Below are positions 16,811 to 26,255 of a stretch of 64,000 nucleotides of DNA, one piece after another. The stretch's first letter is position 1. Each line of letters opens with the position of its first letter. Origin of the DNA: Candidatus Stoquefichus sp. SB1. GTDB taxonomy: Bacteria > Bacillota_I > Bacilli_A > Erysipelotrichales > Coprobacillaceae. Under the pieces are notes generated by a model. The model did not search any database. It was not told the DNA's origin and saw only the letters and a program-made list of their open reading frames with translations. Position numbers and translations under genes: made by a program. Location of the stretch: positions 713,158 through 777,157 of the forward strand of contig NZ_LN852695.1 in assembly GCF_001244545.1 (NCBI RefSeq). Direction: 5' to 3'.

Positions 16811-17740
16811 ATGAAAAAATACCTATATTTTTATAATTATGCACCAAATGAACAAGCCATATGTGAAATGGAATTTAAACAGTTGTTTCATGAAAAAATG
16901 ATTTCTAAGTATTATTTGACTCATCAGTGTTTTGATTATACAAGAAGTGTCTTTATAAAAGGTCGACTAGATATTATAAAATCGTCAAATGATTTTGATG
17001 AAATTATTCAATATATAAAAGATAAAAAAATGTGTTACTATGAATTTAAAGTGATTTATCTTAAAAATGAAATAACACATGTAGAGTATCAGGAGTCATT
17101 AGAAAAATGTCGACAAATTGCTTTTCCTATAGATGGTTCAGTCAATATCCAAAACCCTGAAATCATTTTTGCGATTACAAAGTTAAAAGATATATGGTAT
17201 TTTGGTATTTATCATAATCAGACAAATTGGAATGAATATTACGAAAAACCTTATTCATATTCACATTCTCTGAATATTAGAGATGCTAGAACATTGGTCA
17301 ATATTGCAGTTGGTCATGATCTTTCATTGAAAGTTGTTGATCCTTGTTGTGGAATTGGAACAGTCGTTTTGGAAGCGTTGAGTATGGGAATTGATATTAA
17401 AGGATTTGATATTAATCGTGAAGTCTCTTATCAGGCGAGAATGAATTTGGAACATTTTGGCTATCAAGGTGAAATCATCCAAAAACAGGATATGCGTTTT
17501 CTCAAAGAACATTATGATGTCGTTATTTTGGATATTCCCTATGGTGTTTATAGCCCTTTTACACATCAGCAACAAATAGATTTATTAAAAGGGGCAGTGT
17601 CTTTAGCACCAGTGATTACTTTGGTTAGTCATATCGATATGAATGAAGATTTAATAAAACTTGGGTATCGAATTATTGATCAGGCGACCATTCAAAAAGG
17701 AAATTTTTTGAGATATATGACTAAGGCTATTCAGCAATAG
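16811..17740 (+). CDS. THUMP-type/UPF0020 nucleic-acid methyltransferase
   Basis: I start at ATG 16811 (MKKYLYFYNYA), which has AGAAAGAGG upstream, instead of the in-frame ATG 16754 inside the promoter region. About 309 aa: the N-terminal half is a substrate-recognition region. From about residue 175 it is a Rossmann methyltransferase with VVDPCCGIGTVVLEA (SAM loop), GFDINREV and LDIPYG in place of the N-methyltransferase DPPYG motif. TRM11/TrmG10-like enzymes methylate guanosine in tRNA; this exact target is inferred. Confidence 0.8.
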   Translation: MKKYLYFYNYAPNEQAICEMEFKQLFHEKMISKYYLTHQCFDYTRSVFIKGRLDIIKSSNDFDEIIQYIKDKKMCYYEFKVIYLKNEITHVEYQESLEKCRQIAFPIDGSVNIQNPEIIFAITKLKDIWYFGIYHNQTNWNEYYEKPYSYSHSLNIRDARTLVNIAVGHDLSLKVVDPCCGIGTVVLEALSMGIDIKGFDINREVSYQARMNLEHFGYQGEIIQKQDMRFLKEHYDVVILDIPYGVYSPFTHQQQIDLLKGAVSLAPVITLVSHIDMNEDLIKLGYRIIDQATIQKGNFLRYMTKAIQQ

Positions 17741-17775
17741 AAATTTTCGATATAATAAAAATGAGGTGAGGGGAA

Positions 17776-18633
17776 ATGAAACATATTTTTATGATGAAAT
17801 ATACAAAAAAACATCACGATTTTGAGCAAGTTATTCATAAAATCATGAAAGATTATGATTATGAGATTGTTTATCGAAATTCTTTACAGGATAGTCAAAA
17901 ATACATAGAACAATTAAAACAAACAGTCCGACTTTATATAATTGGTGGTGACGGAACAATTAATGGACTGATACAAAAACTTGTTTTGACATCACATGAA
18001 GTTGTTATCATTCCATTAGGAACAGGAAATGATTTTTGTCGTACACTTACAAAAGAAAAAAATCCATCTTTTCTTTTACAACAATCACTGACATTGCCTG
18101 CTAAGAAGATAGATGTCATACAATTAAATGAGACTTATTATATCAATGCTGCTTGTTTTGGATTAGATAGTGTGATAGCCAATCATGTTCATGATACACC
18201 TCATATTCCTTTTGTACCTGATTCTAAAAGTTATATTATATCTATTTTACAAAATACATTACGTTATGATAATCATCAGGTTAAAGTGACTAGTGATAAT
18301 CAATTGCTTTATCAGGGAGATATGATTCTATGTACAGTTAATAATGCCCAATATTATGGTGGTGGATTCCAAATTATCCCACATGCGATTATTGATGATG
18401 GTTATATGGATATATGCATTGTAGATAAAGTTCCTAAATGGAAAATTCCATATATGGTTGAAAGATTAGTCCGACGTAAATTAGATGGGCGCAAGGATGT
18501 TCATTATTTTAAAGTCAAAAATGCGAAAGTGACTTGTGAATATAGTTGTAATGTAGATGGTGAAGAAGTGAACTATGAAAAATATGATTTTTCAATTGTT
18601 CCACAGTGTTTAAATATTGTTAAATATAACTAA
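17776..18633 (+). CDS. Diacylglycerol/lipid kinase family protein
   Basis: 285 aa with RBS GAGGTGAGGGGAA. It carries the DAG kinase catalytic signature IIGGDGTINGLI followed by IPLGTGNDFCRTL. The C-terminal half is the beta-sandwich of DgkB/YegS-type enzymes, with YYGGGFQIIPHAIIDDG. These phosphorylate diacylglycerol or related lipids to recycle phosphatidate at the membrane. It is a single gene convergent with asnB, sharing the terminator between them. Confidence 0.85.
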   Translation: MKHIFMMKYTKKHHDFEQVIHKIMKDYDYEIVYRNSLQDSQKYIEQLKQTVRLYIIGGDGTINGLIQKLVLTSHEVVIIPLGTGNDFCRTLTKEKNPSFLLQQSLTLPAKKIDVIQLNETYYINAACFGLDSVIANHVHDTPHIPFVPDSKSYIISILQNTLRYDNHQVKVTSDNQLLYQGDMILCTVNNAQYYGGGFQIIPHAIIDDGYMDICIVDKVPKWKIPYMVERLVRRKLDGRKDVHYFKVKNAKVTCEYSCNVDGEEVNYEKYDFSIVPQCLNIVKYN

Positions 18634-18656
18634 AAAGCAAGCCTAGGCTTGCTTTT
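18633..18656. terminator. Bidirectional terminator
   Basis: A perfect palindrome, AAAAGCAAGCC and its complement, lies between the convergent lipid kinase and asnB genes. A and T tracts flank it so that both strands give a U-tailed hairpin. The asnB stop (18643-18645) lies in it. Confidence 0.85.
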
Positions 18657-20475
18657 GATATTCTTCACTAAAGAAAACTTGATGCCATAATGAGAAACAA
18701 TAGACTGTCCAAATCTTCTTATAATAGTCATGTTTTTGACTTTGGTGGTCATTTAACATTGATATTAATTTTTGATCATCAAATAATTCTTTAATAATTG
18801 GTGTTTGTAAACCATCATAAACTTTTTGATAAAGATCATCTTCCCTCATCCATTCTCTTAAAGGAACTGGGAAACCAAGTTTCTTTTTCTTATAAGCTTC
18901 ATTAGGAATAACTTTTCTAGCTGCTTCTCTTAAAAGAACTTTTGTATTTTCTTTTGTGACTTTTTGATTATCTTTTAATTGGCTTGCTACATCAAAAACT
19001 TCTTTATCAGTAAAAGGAACACGACTTTCAATCGAATGAGCCATAGTCATTTTATCCCCTTTTTGTAAAATATCTTTGATAAACCATGTTTGTAAGTCTA
19101 CATTTTGTCTCTTTTGAATCGGTGTTGCTTTTCCTAGATTTTTAAATAAAGGTGCAACAATATCCTGTTGAGTATGTAAGTGTGATGTATCACGTAACAA
19201 ATGCTTACAATCATTTTGAGAAAAAACTGGATTAACACCTACATAATAATCTTCAATACGTTCACCATTTCTAATTAAGAATGGAATACCTCTTATTGTT
19301 GGTAAATGTTTACATATTTTAGAAATAAGATGACGAATTCCAAAAGGAATTTTACCATACCAGCCACTATCAATATCACCACGATAGGTATTATATCCAC
19401 CAAAAAATTCATCTGCACCTTCTCCAGATAAAACAACTTTAACATCTTGGCTTGCGAGTTCGCTTACAAAATATAAAGCAACGGCAGCAGGATCAGCTGT
19501 TGGTTCATCTAAGTGATACATAATTTTTGGTAAAATATTTAAATATTCTTCTTTTGTAATAATCTTACTTTTATTCTCAATACCTAACTGCTCTGTTAAA
19601 TCTTTGGCATAACCAATTTCATTATATCTTTCATCATTATAACCTACAGTATATGTATGCTGTGGTCTTGCTAATGAAACAAGATATGAAGAATCAATAC
19701 CACTACTTAAAAATGAACCAACTTCTACATCAGCAATTAAATGATGTTTAACAGAATCTTTCATAATTTGATCAATCATATCAATCATTTCTTGATCATT
19801 TTTGTATTGATCTTTAAACTGAATAGAATAATAACGTTTCATTTCAATTTTTTGATTCTTATAAATCAAATAATGACCAGGTAATAATTGTTTTACATTT
19901 TTAAAGAAAGTGTCTTGACCAGCCACAAAATTCATTTTTAAATAAATATCTAAAACATCTTTATTTAATTCCTTTTTAAAATCTGGATGATCTAAGAAAG
20001 CCTTAATCTCACTAGCAAATAAGAAATGCTGTTGATCATAGTAATAGTAAAAAGGTTTAATTCCAAAATGATCTCTTGCACAAAATAATTCATGTGTTGA
20101 TGTATCATACAGTGCAAAAGCAAACATTCCTCTTAAATGATTAACAATATCATAATGATATTCTTCATATCCATGTAATAGCACTTCTGTATCGCTATTT
20201 GTTTGAAAGTGATGCCCTTTTGCTTCTAAATCCTTTTTTAATTCTAAATAATTATATATCTCACCATTAAATACCACAACAAGATGATTGGTTTTCATTG
20301 GCTGGTTACCACCAGCTAAATCAATAATAGATAAACGGCGATGCCCTAAAGCAACATAATCATCAACAAATTGCCCTTCACCATCAGGTCCTCTATGAGC
20401 AATACGGTCCATCATCTTTTTCAGTATATCAGATGCATTTTCATTCACTGGAGCGAATCCTACGATTCCACACAT
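18643..20475 (-). CDS. asnB: Asparagine synthetase B, glutamine-hydrolysing
   Basis: 610 aa, start MCGIVGF, so Cys2 is the glutaminase nucleophile after Met removal. The N-terminal glutamine amidotransferase domain shows AHRGPDGEG, VVFNGEIYNY and NSDTEVLLHGYEEY. The C-terminal synthetase domain shows the SSGIDSSYL ATP-pyrophosphatase loop, VLSGEGADEFFGGY and SIESRVPFTDKE. It makes asparagine from aspartate, glutamine and ATP. RBS AAAGGACGTG. Some family members amidate cell-wall peptides instead, but nothing here suggests that. Confidence 0.93.
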   Translation of the reverse strand: MCGIVGFAPVNENASDILKKMMDRIAHRGPDGEGQFVDDYVALGHRRLSIIDLAGGNQPMKTNHLVVVFNGEIYNYLELKKDLEAKGHHFQTNSDTEVLLHGYEEYHYDIVNHLRGMFAFALYDTSTHELFCARDHFGIKPFYYYYDQQHFLFASEIKAFLDHPDFKKELNKDVLDIYLKMNFVAGQDTFFKNVKQLLPGHYLIYKNQKIEMKRYYSIQFKDQYKNDQEMIDMIDQIMKDSVKHHLIADVEVGSFLSSGIDSSYLVSLARPQHTYTVGYNDERYNEIGYAKDLTEQLGIENKSKIITKEEYLNILPKIMYHLDEPTADPAAVALYFVSELASQDVKVVLSGEGADEFFGGYNTYRGDIDSGWYGKIPFGIRHLISKICKHLPTIRGIPFLIRNGERIEDYYVGVNPVFSQNDCKHLLRDTSHLHTQQDIVAPLFKNLGKATPIQKRQNVDLQTWFIKDILQKGDKMTMAHSIESRVPFTDKEVFDVASQLKDNQKVTKENTKVLLREAARKVIPNEAYKKKKLGFPVPLREWMREDDLYQKVYDGLQTPIIKELFDDQKLISMLNDHQSQKHDYYKKIWTVYCFSLWHQVFFSEEYQKQA

Positions 20476-20569
20476 TTATATCACGTCCTTTGCGAAAGCA
20501 TTATAACATTTTTTTAGGAATAGGTGTAAAAAAGATAACAAAAATATGAAATTAAATGAAAAGAGGACC

Positions 20570-20770
20570 TTAATCCTCATCCACATCCACATAAAACTCA
20601 ACATAACCACAAATTTTACAAATAGCAGCTTTCAAAGGATGATTTATTTTTTTGAAATTTTCATCTTTTTCTACAATTGTGTAATCACTAATTGCTTGTG
20701 CTTCATCCTTTAAATAACAATCTTCTTTCATTTCCTTATGACATCTTGGACATTTTCTCACATTTCTCAC
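20570..20770 (-). CDS. Small zinc-ribbon protein, 66 aa
   Basis: RBS AAGGAGAGGTGAG before the ATG. Two Cys pairs, CPRCHKEM near the N-terminus and CKICGY near residue 52, would bind one zinc. There are no membrane segments. Similar small zinc-ribbon proteins of unknown role are common in Firmicutes. It may be co-transcribed with the acetyltransferase gene upstream on the same strand. Confidence 0.75.
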   Translation of the reverse strand: MRNVRKCPRCHKEMKEDCYLKDEAQAISDYTIVEKDENFKKINHPLKAAICKICGYVEFYVDVDED

Positions 20771-20837
20771 CTCTCCTTATTATTATACAAAAAATATGTA
20801 TTAAAACAAATATCTATCATCAATTTATAAAAATAAT

Positions 20838-21278
20838 TTATGGTTTGATGACTTTTAAAGGGTGAATTGCTTTGTTTCTATAAAATAAATCATCTCGAAT
20901 AATAAATCCATTTTTTTCCCAAAACTGATTACCCACCTGATTATCAGCGAAAGTCACTAATGCAACTTTATGAATCCCTTCATATTCAAGAGCATCCATG
21001 GCAGATTGTAAAAGAGTTGAACCAATTCCTTTATGACGCTGATGAGTAGCAACTGATAAATGATAAATAAACCCTCTACGTCCATCATGACCACTCATGA
21101 TAACACCAATAATCTGATTGTTTTCTATCGCAACAAAAGATGTATGAGGATTTCTTAATAAATATTTGTGAATTCCTTTTTTTGAATCATCAATATGATT
21201 TAAGCCCATACCAGGAGTATTTAACCAGAGCTGATAAACCATATCATAATCATCGATTGTCATTACTCTTATTTTCAT
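20838..21278 (-). CDS. GNAT-family N-acetyltransferase
   Basis: 146 aa with RBS AAGGAGGTCTTT. The acetyl-CoA binding loop is HQRHKGIGSTLLQSAMDAL (R/Q-x-x-G-x-G/A type), followed by VALVTFADNQVGNQFWEKNG with the usual Asn near motif B. The substrate cannot be predicted. It probably forms a unit with the small zinc-ribbon gene 67 bases downstream. Confidence 0.85.
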   Translation of the reverse strand: MKIRVMTIDDYDMVYQLWLNTPGMGLNHIDDSKKGIHKYLLRNPHTSFVAIENNQIIGVIMSGHDGRRGFIYHLSVATHQRHKGIGSTLLQSAMDALEYEGIHKVALVTFADNQVGNQFWEKNGFIIRDDLFYRNKAIHPLKVIKP

Positions 21279-21562
21279 AAAGACCTCCTTTTCTATGCGA
21301 ACAGTAACATCTCTTTATCACTTTGTCAATAAGTTTAAAATACACGATTTGCTTTCATTAAATGAGAATAGAAATTGAACTCTTGTAAAAATTAAAAAAA
21401 CGAGACATGAGGAATTCATAAACATATTGTAGAATCATGAAAGATAATATATAAAGATGATTGTATGGGAAAATATGGGTAAATTTATAAACGTCAAAAA
21501 ACCGTTATTTTCCATTTTTTTAGACAAAATATGTGTTATAATGTACAAAGGAGCGTGATAAG

Positions 21563-22255
21563 ATGATTAAACTCGAAAATGTTACAAAAGTTTATAAAAC
21601 TGGTGTAAGAGCCGTTAACAATATGAATGTTGATATTGGTCCAGGTGAATTTGTTTATGTTATTGGACCAACAGGAGCAGGAAAATCTACTTTTATTAAG
21701 TTGTTATATAGAGAAGAAAAACCAACATCAGGTAAAGTAATTGTGGCTGGACAGGATGTTTCTAAAATTAAAGACCGTAAGGTTCCTTATTTTAGAAGAA
21801 ATATTGGAGTAGTTTTTCAAAATTTTAGATTATTGCCAAAGAAAACAGTCTTTGAAAATATTGCTTTTACTTTAGAAGTGACAGATACACCAAAAGTAGA
21901 AATAAGAAAAAATGTTAGAAGAACATTAGAATTGGTTGGATTAGAAGATAAGGCCAATGCTTTTCCACATGAGTTATCTGGTGGACAGCAACAGCGTGTA
22001 GCCATTGCAAGAGCGATTGTTAATAACCCTAAAGTTTTAATTGCTGATGAACCAACAGGTAATTTAGATCCAGATACATCAATAGAAATCATTGAATTGT
22101 TAGAGCGTATTAATGAAGTCAATCATACAACGATTTTAGTCGTTACACATGATAAAGAAATTGTTCAAAAATATAAAAAGAGAACAATTTTAATTGAAGA
22201 TGGATGTATTAAGACAGATACAAGTTCAGGAGGTTATGTAGATGGAATTAATTAG
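21563..22255 (+). CDS. ftsE: Cell-division ABC ATPase FtsE
   Basis: 230 aa, with AAGGAGCG RBS and a TATAAT-like box upstream (about 21536). Walker A is GPTGAGKST, signature LSGGQQQRVAIARA and Walker B VLIADEPTGNLD. It overlaps ftsX by 14 bases, the conserved arrangement. FtsEX sits at the septum and in Gram-positives activates cell-wall hydrolases through FtsX. The hydrolase partner (PcsB or CwlO type) is not adjacent. Confidence 0.93.
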   Translation: MIKLENVTKVYKTGVRAVNNMNVDIGPGEFVYVIGPTGAGKSTFIKLLYREEKPTSGKVIVAGQDVSKIKDRKVPYFRRNIGVVFQNFRLLPKKTVFENIAFTLEVTDTPKVEIRKNVRRTLELVGLEDKANAFPHELSGGQQQRVAIARAIVNNPKVLIADEPTGNLDPDTSIEIIELLERINEVNHTTILVVTHDKEIVQKYKKRTILIEDGCIKTDTSSGGYVDGIN

Positions 22256-23147
22256 TTGTATTAAAAACTTCCCAAAACATTGTAAAACTGCATTTCAGAA
22301 TATTTGGAGAAATGGTGTAATGTCTGTTTCATCAATCTTTGCAGTTACAATTACATTGGTTTTAATTGCTGTGATTAGTGTGGTTGCGATTAATATTCAG
22401 GATATGACTTACAGCATTGAGGATAGTTTAACTATTTATGTGAAAATGGATCGTAATGTTAAAGATGCTGATGCTAAAAAATTACAGCCAACTATTGAAA
22501 AGATTGATGGCGTGAAAAAAGCAACTTTCTCTTCAAAAGATGAAGAATTAGATAAAATGATTGAATCACAAAATGATGATGGTAAAAAGTTATTTGAAAG
22601 TTATCGTAAGAATAATCCATTAGGAGCAGCTTATGTGGTAGAAGTCAAAGATGCAAAACAACTTGATAAAGTTTCTAAACAAATTGCAGATTTAGATCAT
22701 GTTAATGAAGTGAATTCAGGAGGAAGTTCAACAAACTCACTTGTTAATACTTTGGAAACAGTCAGAAATGGTGGTGCTATCTTTGTTGTTGGATTAACAG
22801 TTGTTGCCTTGTTTATGATTGCCAATACGATTAAGATTACAATTACATCAAGACAAACTGAAATTAGTATTATGCGTATGGTAGGAGCAAGTAACTGGTA
22901 TATCCGTTTACCATATATGTTAGAAGGTATATTTATTGGTGTTTTAGGTGCAATTGTTCCTATTCTTGTTGTTTATTTTGGTTATAACATGGTTTACCAG
23001 GGAGCTGTAGGATTGCTTCCATCGATGTTGTCATTAAGAGAACCATTCCCATTTATTTGGCAATGTTCAGGATTATTGGTAGCTTTAGGTAGTGGTGTTG
23101 GCTTGATTGGAAGTTTTGTATCAGTTAGAAAATTCTTGAAATTTTAA
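22242..23147 (+). CDS. ftsX: Cell-division membrane protein FtsX
   Basis: 301 aa, four TM segments: one near residue 25-50, then a large extracellular domain (about 55-165) and three helices in the C-terminal FtsX domain. The conserved cytoplasmic loop ITSRQTEISIMRMVGAS couples to FtsE. RBS CAGGAGGTTATG lies within ftsE. The outer domain is the expected site for activating peptidoglycan hydrolases. Confidence 0.93.
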   Translation: MELISCIKNFPKHCKTAFQNIWRNGVMSVSSIFAVTITLVLIAVISVVAINIQDMTYSIEDSLTIYVKMDRNVKDADAKKLQPTIEKIDGVKKATFSSKDEELDKMIESQNDDGKKLFESYRKNNPLGAAYVVEVKDAKQLDKVSKQIADLDHVNEVNSGGSSTNSLVNTLETVRNGGAIFVVGLTVVALFMIANTIKITITSRQTEISIMRMVGASNWYIRLPYMLEGIFIGVLGAIVPILVVYFGYNMVYQGAVGLLPSMLSLREPFPFIWQCSGLLVALGSGVGLIGSFVSVRKFLKF

Positions 23148-23174
23148 AAGAATGATTTATTTCATTCTTTTTTT
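23146..23174 (+). terminator. Intrinsic terminator after ftsX
   Basis: AAAAGAATGA pairs with TCATTCTTTT and is followed by a T-run. Confidence 0.8.
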
Positions 23175-23234
23175 ATGGAAAGAGAACTCTATAATTGATG
23201 AAAAGGATCCAACTTTTGTTAGTGTTTTTGAGTA

Positions 23235-23268
23235 TCAAAAAAGACCGTGCAACTATATACGGCCTTTT
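23235..23268 (-). terminator. Terminator after the cheW-like gene
   Basis: On the minus strand AAAAGGCCGT pairs with ACGGTCTTTT around ATATAGTTGC and is followed by TT. It faces the ftsX terminator; the two units converge here. Confidence 0.7.
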
Positions 23269-23282
23269 CTACCTCTAAGAAC

Positions 23283-23750
23283 TCAAATAGATTGAGTAAT
23301 AGCCTCCAATTGGTCGACGCTGAGGATTTTCTGTGTGTTCAATAGTAGTATGACCTTGTTGTCATGCTTAGTAATACCTGTTAGATAAACGCTGTCCAAA
23401 TCATGAGAGACTTGCGGAGGCTGGAGAATATCTTCATCTGGAATATCAGTGACCTCATTGATACTATCAACAATCATACCCAACAGATGGTCATCAATCT
23501 TAATAACAATAATGCACGTATGCTCGTCATAGAATTTTTCTTTTTTCCCCAGGTACAGGCGTATATCGACAACAGGGATGATGTTACCCCGCAGGCTAAT
23601 AATACCTTTGACATATATTGGGAATTCTGGAATCTCCGTGATTTCCTGGATGCCAATAATCTGCACAACATCAATGCATGAAATGCCAAAAATCTGTTTA
23701 TCTGTCCAAAAGGTAAGATATTTTCCCTCTATTTCATTGTCTATTGCCAT
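23283..23750 (-). CDS. cheW: CheW-like coupling protein (orphan)
   Basis: 155 aa with RBS GAGGAGGTATTGTA. CheW fold: KYLTFWTDKQIFGISCIDVV at the start, IPVVDIRLYLG in the middle and VYLTGITKHDNKVILLLN near the end. CheW links receptors to the CheA kinase in chemotaxis. No CheA, receptor or flagellar gene is in the window. The gene looks richer in GC than its surroundings, and its codon use differs (CTG, CGG, GAC), suggesting transfer from a motile relative such as a Lachnospiraceae species (inference). Confidence 0.85.
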   Translation of the reverse strand: MAIDNEIEGKYLTFWTDKQIFGISCIDVVQIIGIQEITEIPEFPIYVKGIISLRGNIIPVVDIRLYLGKKEKFYDEHTCIIVIKIDDHLLGMIVDSINEVTDIPDEDILQPPQVSHDLDSVYLTGITKHDNKVILLLNTQKILSVDQLEAITQSI

Positions 23751-24116
23751 TACAATACCTCCTCATTTTGCCCACCTCAGCTTCATCGCTAAAGCCGCCA
23801 TATGGGTGGAATTATTAGTTAGATTACGCTATATAATCACGTGGTAAAGAAATGATATATAATATATATTTTATAATACTGTTTAGGATTATGCAAGTTA
23901 ATAAAACCGAGTGATTTGTTCGCTATATAATATATTATGCATCAGGAAGAATTACTACAATCTTATAACACATATGTCATAATTATGGTTCGGTAGATGG
24001 GTGTGGGTGGTGACGATAGTTGGGGGCACCAGTTCTTCCACAATATTGTATTTCAAGTCATAAAGATGTACAATATTTATATATTATTAGTCAATGTGAC
24101 TAAAGGAGTGTCATAA
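23751..24116. other. Non-coding region of mixed composition
   Basis: The left end is relatively GC-rich. On the minus strand a short open tail (about 23734-23810; HPYGGFSDEAEVGKMRRY) ends just inside cheW and could be the relic of an upstream chemotaxis gene, but it is too short to name. The middle is very AT-rich with minus-strand promoter-like boxes. A GC-rich patch at about 23985-24040 has no ORF I can support. Confidence 0.4.
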
Positions 24117-24623
24117 ATGAAGAACCTGATGTTAATAGGTGGAACAATGGGAGTTGGAAAAACAACGACCTGTCAGCAACTCAAATATAAACTTACGAAT
24201 AGTGTTTTTTTAGATGGTGATTGGTGTTGGGATATGCATCCTTTTATTGTCAATGATGAAACCAAAAGAATGGTAATGAATAATATTATTTATCAATTGA
24301 ATCAGTTTATAAAATGTTCAGCAATAGAAAATATTATATTCTGCTGGGTAATGCATGAACAATCCATTATTGATGAGATTCTTTCAAGATTAGATTTAAC
24401 TGATTGTCATGTTTATTGTATATCTTTGGTTTGTCAATCATCAATTTTAACTGAAAGGATTCAAAAGGATATTGATTTAGGTATTAGAAAACAAGAGGTT
24501 CTTTCAAAGAGTTTAGAAAGAATGGATATGTATGAAAACCTCCAAACAATCAAAATTGATGTTTCTTCTCTGTCTGTAGAAGAGGCGGCTGATATGATTT
24601 TTGCTTTGATAAAGCAAGACTAA
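24117..24623 (+). CDS. P-loop nucleotide kinase-like protein
   Basis: 168 aa, RBS AAAGGAGTGTCATAA. Walker A is GGTMGVGKTT at residues 7-16, followed by FLDGDWCWDM as a substrate-side motif and a LID-like segment ERIQKDIDLGIRKQE. It resembles small AAA_33/shikimate-kinase-like enzymes or antibiotic and nucleoside kinases. The phosphorylated substrate is not readable. It precedes pgsA but pgsA has its own strong promoter. Confidence 0.75.
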   Translation: MKNLMLIGGTMGVGKTTTCQQLKYKLTNSVFLDGDWCWDMHPFIVNDETKRMVMNNIIYQLNQFIKCSAIENIIFCWVMHEQSIIDEILSRLDLTDCHVYCISLVCQSSILTERIQKDIDLGIRKQEVLSKSLERMDMYENLQTIKIDVSSLSVEEAADMIFALIKQD

Positions 24624-24632
24624 GATATTCGT

Positions 24633-24661
24633 TTGACTTCAACATGTATTTTCCTTATAAT
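24633..24661 (+). promoter_or_regulatory. Near-consensus sigma-A promoter of pgsA
   Basis: TTGACT (24633-24638), a 17-base spacer and TATAAT (24656-24661). Transcription would start near 24668, downstream of the in-frame ATG at 24644, which therefore cannot be the start of this transcript. Confidence 0.8.
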
Positions 24662-24688
24662 AGGGATTATATGAAGGCAGGGACAGTT

Positions 24689-25246
24689 ATGTTTACAAAA
24701 AAAGAAATCTTTAGTATACCAAATATATTATGTTATTTTAGAATTGCATTAGTACCAGTATTTTTGTATACCTATTTTAATGCTGAAACGAGTGAAGGAC
24801 ATATGTTGTCAGCGGGAATATTGATACTTTCAAGTTTGAGTGATTTCTTTGATGGTTATATTGCAAGAAAGTATGACATGATTACAGAGTTAGGTAAATT
24901 AATTGATCCTGTTGCTGATAAATTAACACAGTTTGTAGTGGCTTGTACATTGATGTATACATATCCTGCTTATGCCTGGTTAGTTGCTATCATTGTTTTA
25001 AAAGATGGTATGTTGCTATTTGTGGGATGGTTTATTTATCGTAAGAAAGGTAGACATTTGGCACAGGCGGAGATGCCTGGTAAAATTGCTACAGCAGTTT
25101 TCTTTGTTGTTTCTATTTTATTAATTGCTTTCTATATTCCTAATACAACGGTTTCTGCAGTCATGATTTATTCAACTGTTGTATTAATGTTGATTGCGAT
25201 GATTTATTATGGACAAGGGCTATATTATTTATATAAACAAGATTAA
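24689..25246 (+). CDS. pgsA: CDP-diacylglycerol-glycerol-3-phosphate 3-phosphatidyltransferase
   Basis: Start ATG 24689 (MFTKKEIFSIPN) has AGGCAGGGA upstream and lies after the promoter. About 185 aa with several TM helices. The CDP-alcohol phosphotransferase signature is complete: DG-x2-AR-x8-G-x3-D-x3-D, spanning FDGYIARKYD to KLIDPVADK. It makes phosphatidylglycerol phosphate, the precursor of phosphatidylglycerol and cardiolipin. Length fits the family. Confidence 0.88.
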   Translation: MFTKKEIFSIPNILCYFRIALVPVFLYTYFNAETSEGHMLSAGILILSSLSDFFDGYIARKYDMITELGKLIDPVADKLTQFVVACTLMYTYPAYAWLVAIIVLKDGMLLFVGWFIYRKKGRHLAQAEMPGKIATAVFFVVSILLIAFYIPNTTVSAVMIYSTVVLMLIAMIYYGQGLYYLYKQD

Positions 25247-25275
25247 ATCAACCTTTTGGTTGATTTCTTTTTTTT
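25245..25275 (+). terminator. Intrinsic terminator after pgsA
   Basis: AAATCAACC pairs with GGTTGATTT around TTTT, followed by C and a long T-run. Confidence 0.85.
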
Positions 25276-25313
25276 AAAATCTTCTATGATAGAGATATCA
25301 GGAGGATAAAGGA

Positions 25314-26255
25314 ATGAAGAAAATAGTAGAAGTGTCTGATTTGACAAAAATATTTCAACAGATATGTGTTGTTGATCATATTCATTTTTCAATATATGAA
25401 GGAGAAATTCTTTGTTTGTTAGGACCTAATGGTGCTGGGAAAAGTACAACTATTCATATGTTAAGTGGCATTATGAAAAGAGATGCAGGAAAAATGAAAT
25501 ATCTAGGTCAAGATATTCAAGATAATTTGCGACAGTACCAGCAGATTCTGGGATTTGTACCACAAGATATTGCGTTATATGAAAATTTAACGGCACAGGA
25601 AAATCTATCTTTTTTTGCTTCGTTGTACGGACTAAGAGGCACTGAACGGAAACAGGCTGTAGAAAAGGCATTAGGGTTTGCTGGCCTAACGAGTCGTCGT
25701 CATGATAAAGTGAAAACTTTTTCTGGTGGTATGAAGAGGCGTTTGAATATCGCTTGCGCTATTGCCCATCATCCACAATTTGTTATTATGGATGAACCAA
25801 CAGTAGGAATTGATCCGCAGTCTCGTAATCATATTCTAACTTCTATTAAAAAATTAAAAGAGGCTGGGATGACAGTTCTTTATACGACCCATTATATGGA
25901 AGAGGTCGAAGAAATTTCTGATCGGATTGTGATTATGGATCATGGGAAAATCATAGCTAGTGGGACTAAGGAACAGTTAAAAGAAAATCTTTCTAAGGAA
26001 AGGCAGTATATTATTGAATTAAATCATAACCAATCTGTAGATTTAGATGCATTTTATAAAATTATTGGAATCCAAGAAGTAAAGCAAGAGCATTATCAAT
26101 TACAATTAACAACTTTAAAAGATATTGAAAATCTTAATGCTATTATTGAAGAGTTATTAAAACAAAAACAATGTATTCAAAAAATAACTTTAAATGAAAT
26201 CAACCTAGAAACAGTTTTTTTGAATTTAACAGGAAGAAAACTGAGGGATAAATAA
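25314..26255 (+). CDS. ABC exporter ATP-binding protein
   Basis: 313 aa, RBS CAGGAGGATAAAGG. Walker A GPNGAGKST, signature FSGGMKRRLNIACAIAHHP, Walker B FVIMDEPTVGIDPQ and switch YTTHYMEE. The CcmA/DrrA-type layout with a C-terminal extension (residues 220-313) is typical of ABC-2 exporters of drugs, lipids or peptides. It shares a base with the first permease gene and forms an operon with two ABC-2 membrane genes and a large LuxR-type regulator. Confidence 0.88.
   Translation: MKKIVEVSDLTKIFQQICVVDHIHFSIYEGEILCLLGPNGAGKSTTIHMLSGIMKRDAGKMKYLGQDIQDNLRQYQQILGFVPQDIALYENLTAQENLSFFASLYGLRGTERKQAVEKALGFAGLTSRRHDKVKTFSGGMKRRLNIACAIAHHPQFVIMDEPTVGIDPQSRNHILTSIKKLKEAGMTVLYTTHYMEEVEEISDRIVIMDHGKIIASGTKEQLKENLSKERQYIIELNHNQSVDLDAFYKIIGIQEVKQEHYQLQLTTLKDIENLNAIIEELLKQKQCIQKITLNEINLETVFLNLTGRKLRDK

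Noticed and set aside
23403-23681. Plus-strand ORFs opposite cheW.
   Set aside because: They are antisense shadows of a well-supported minus-strand CheW gene and have no RBS.
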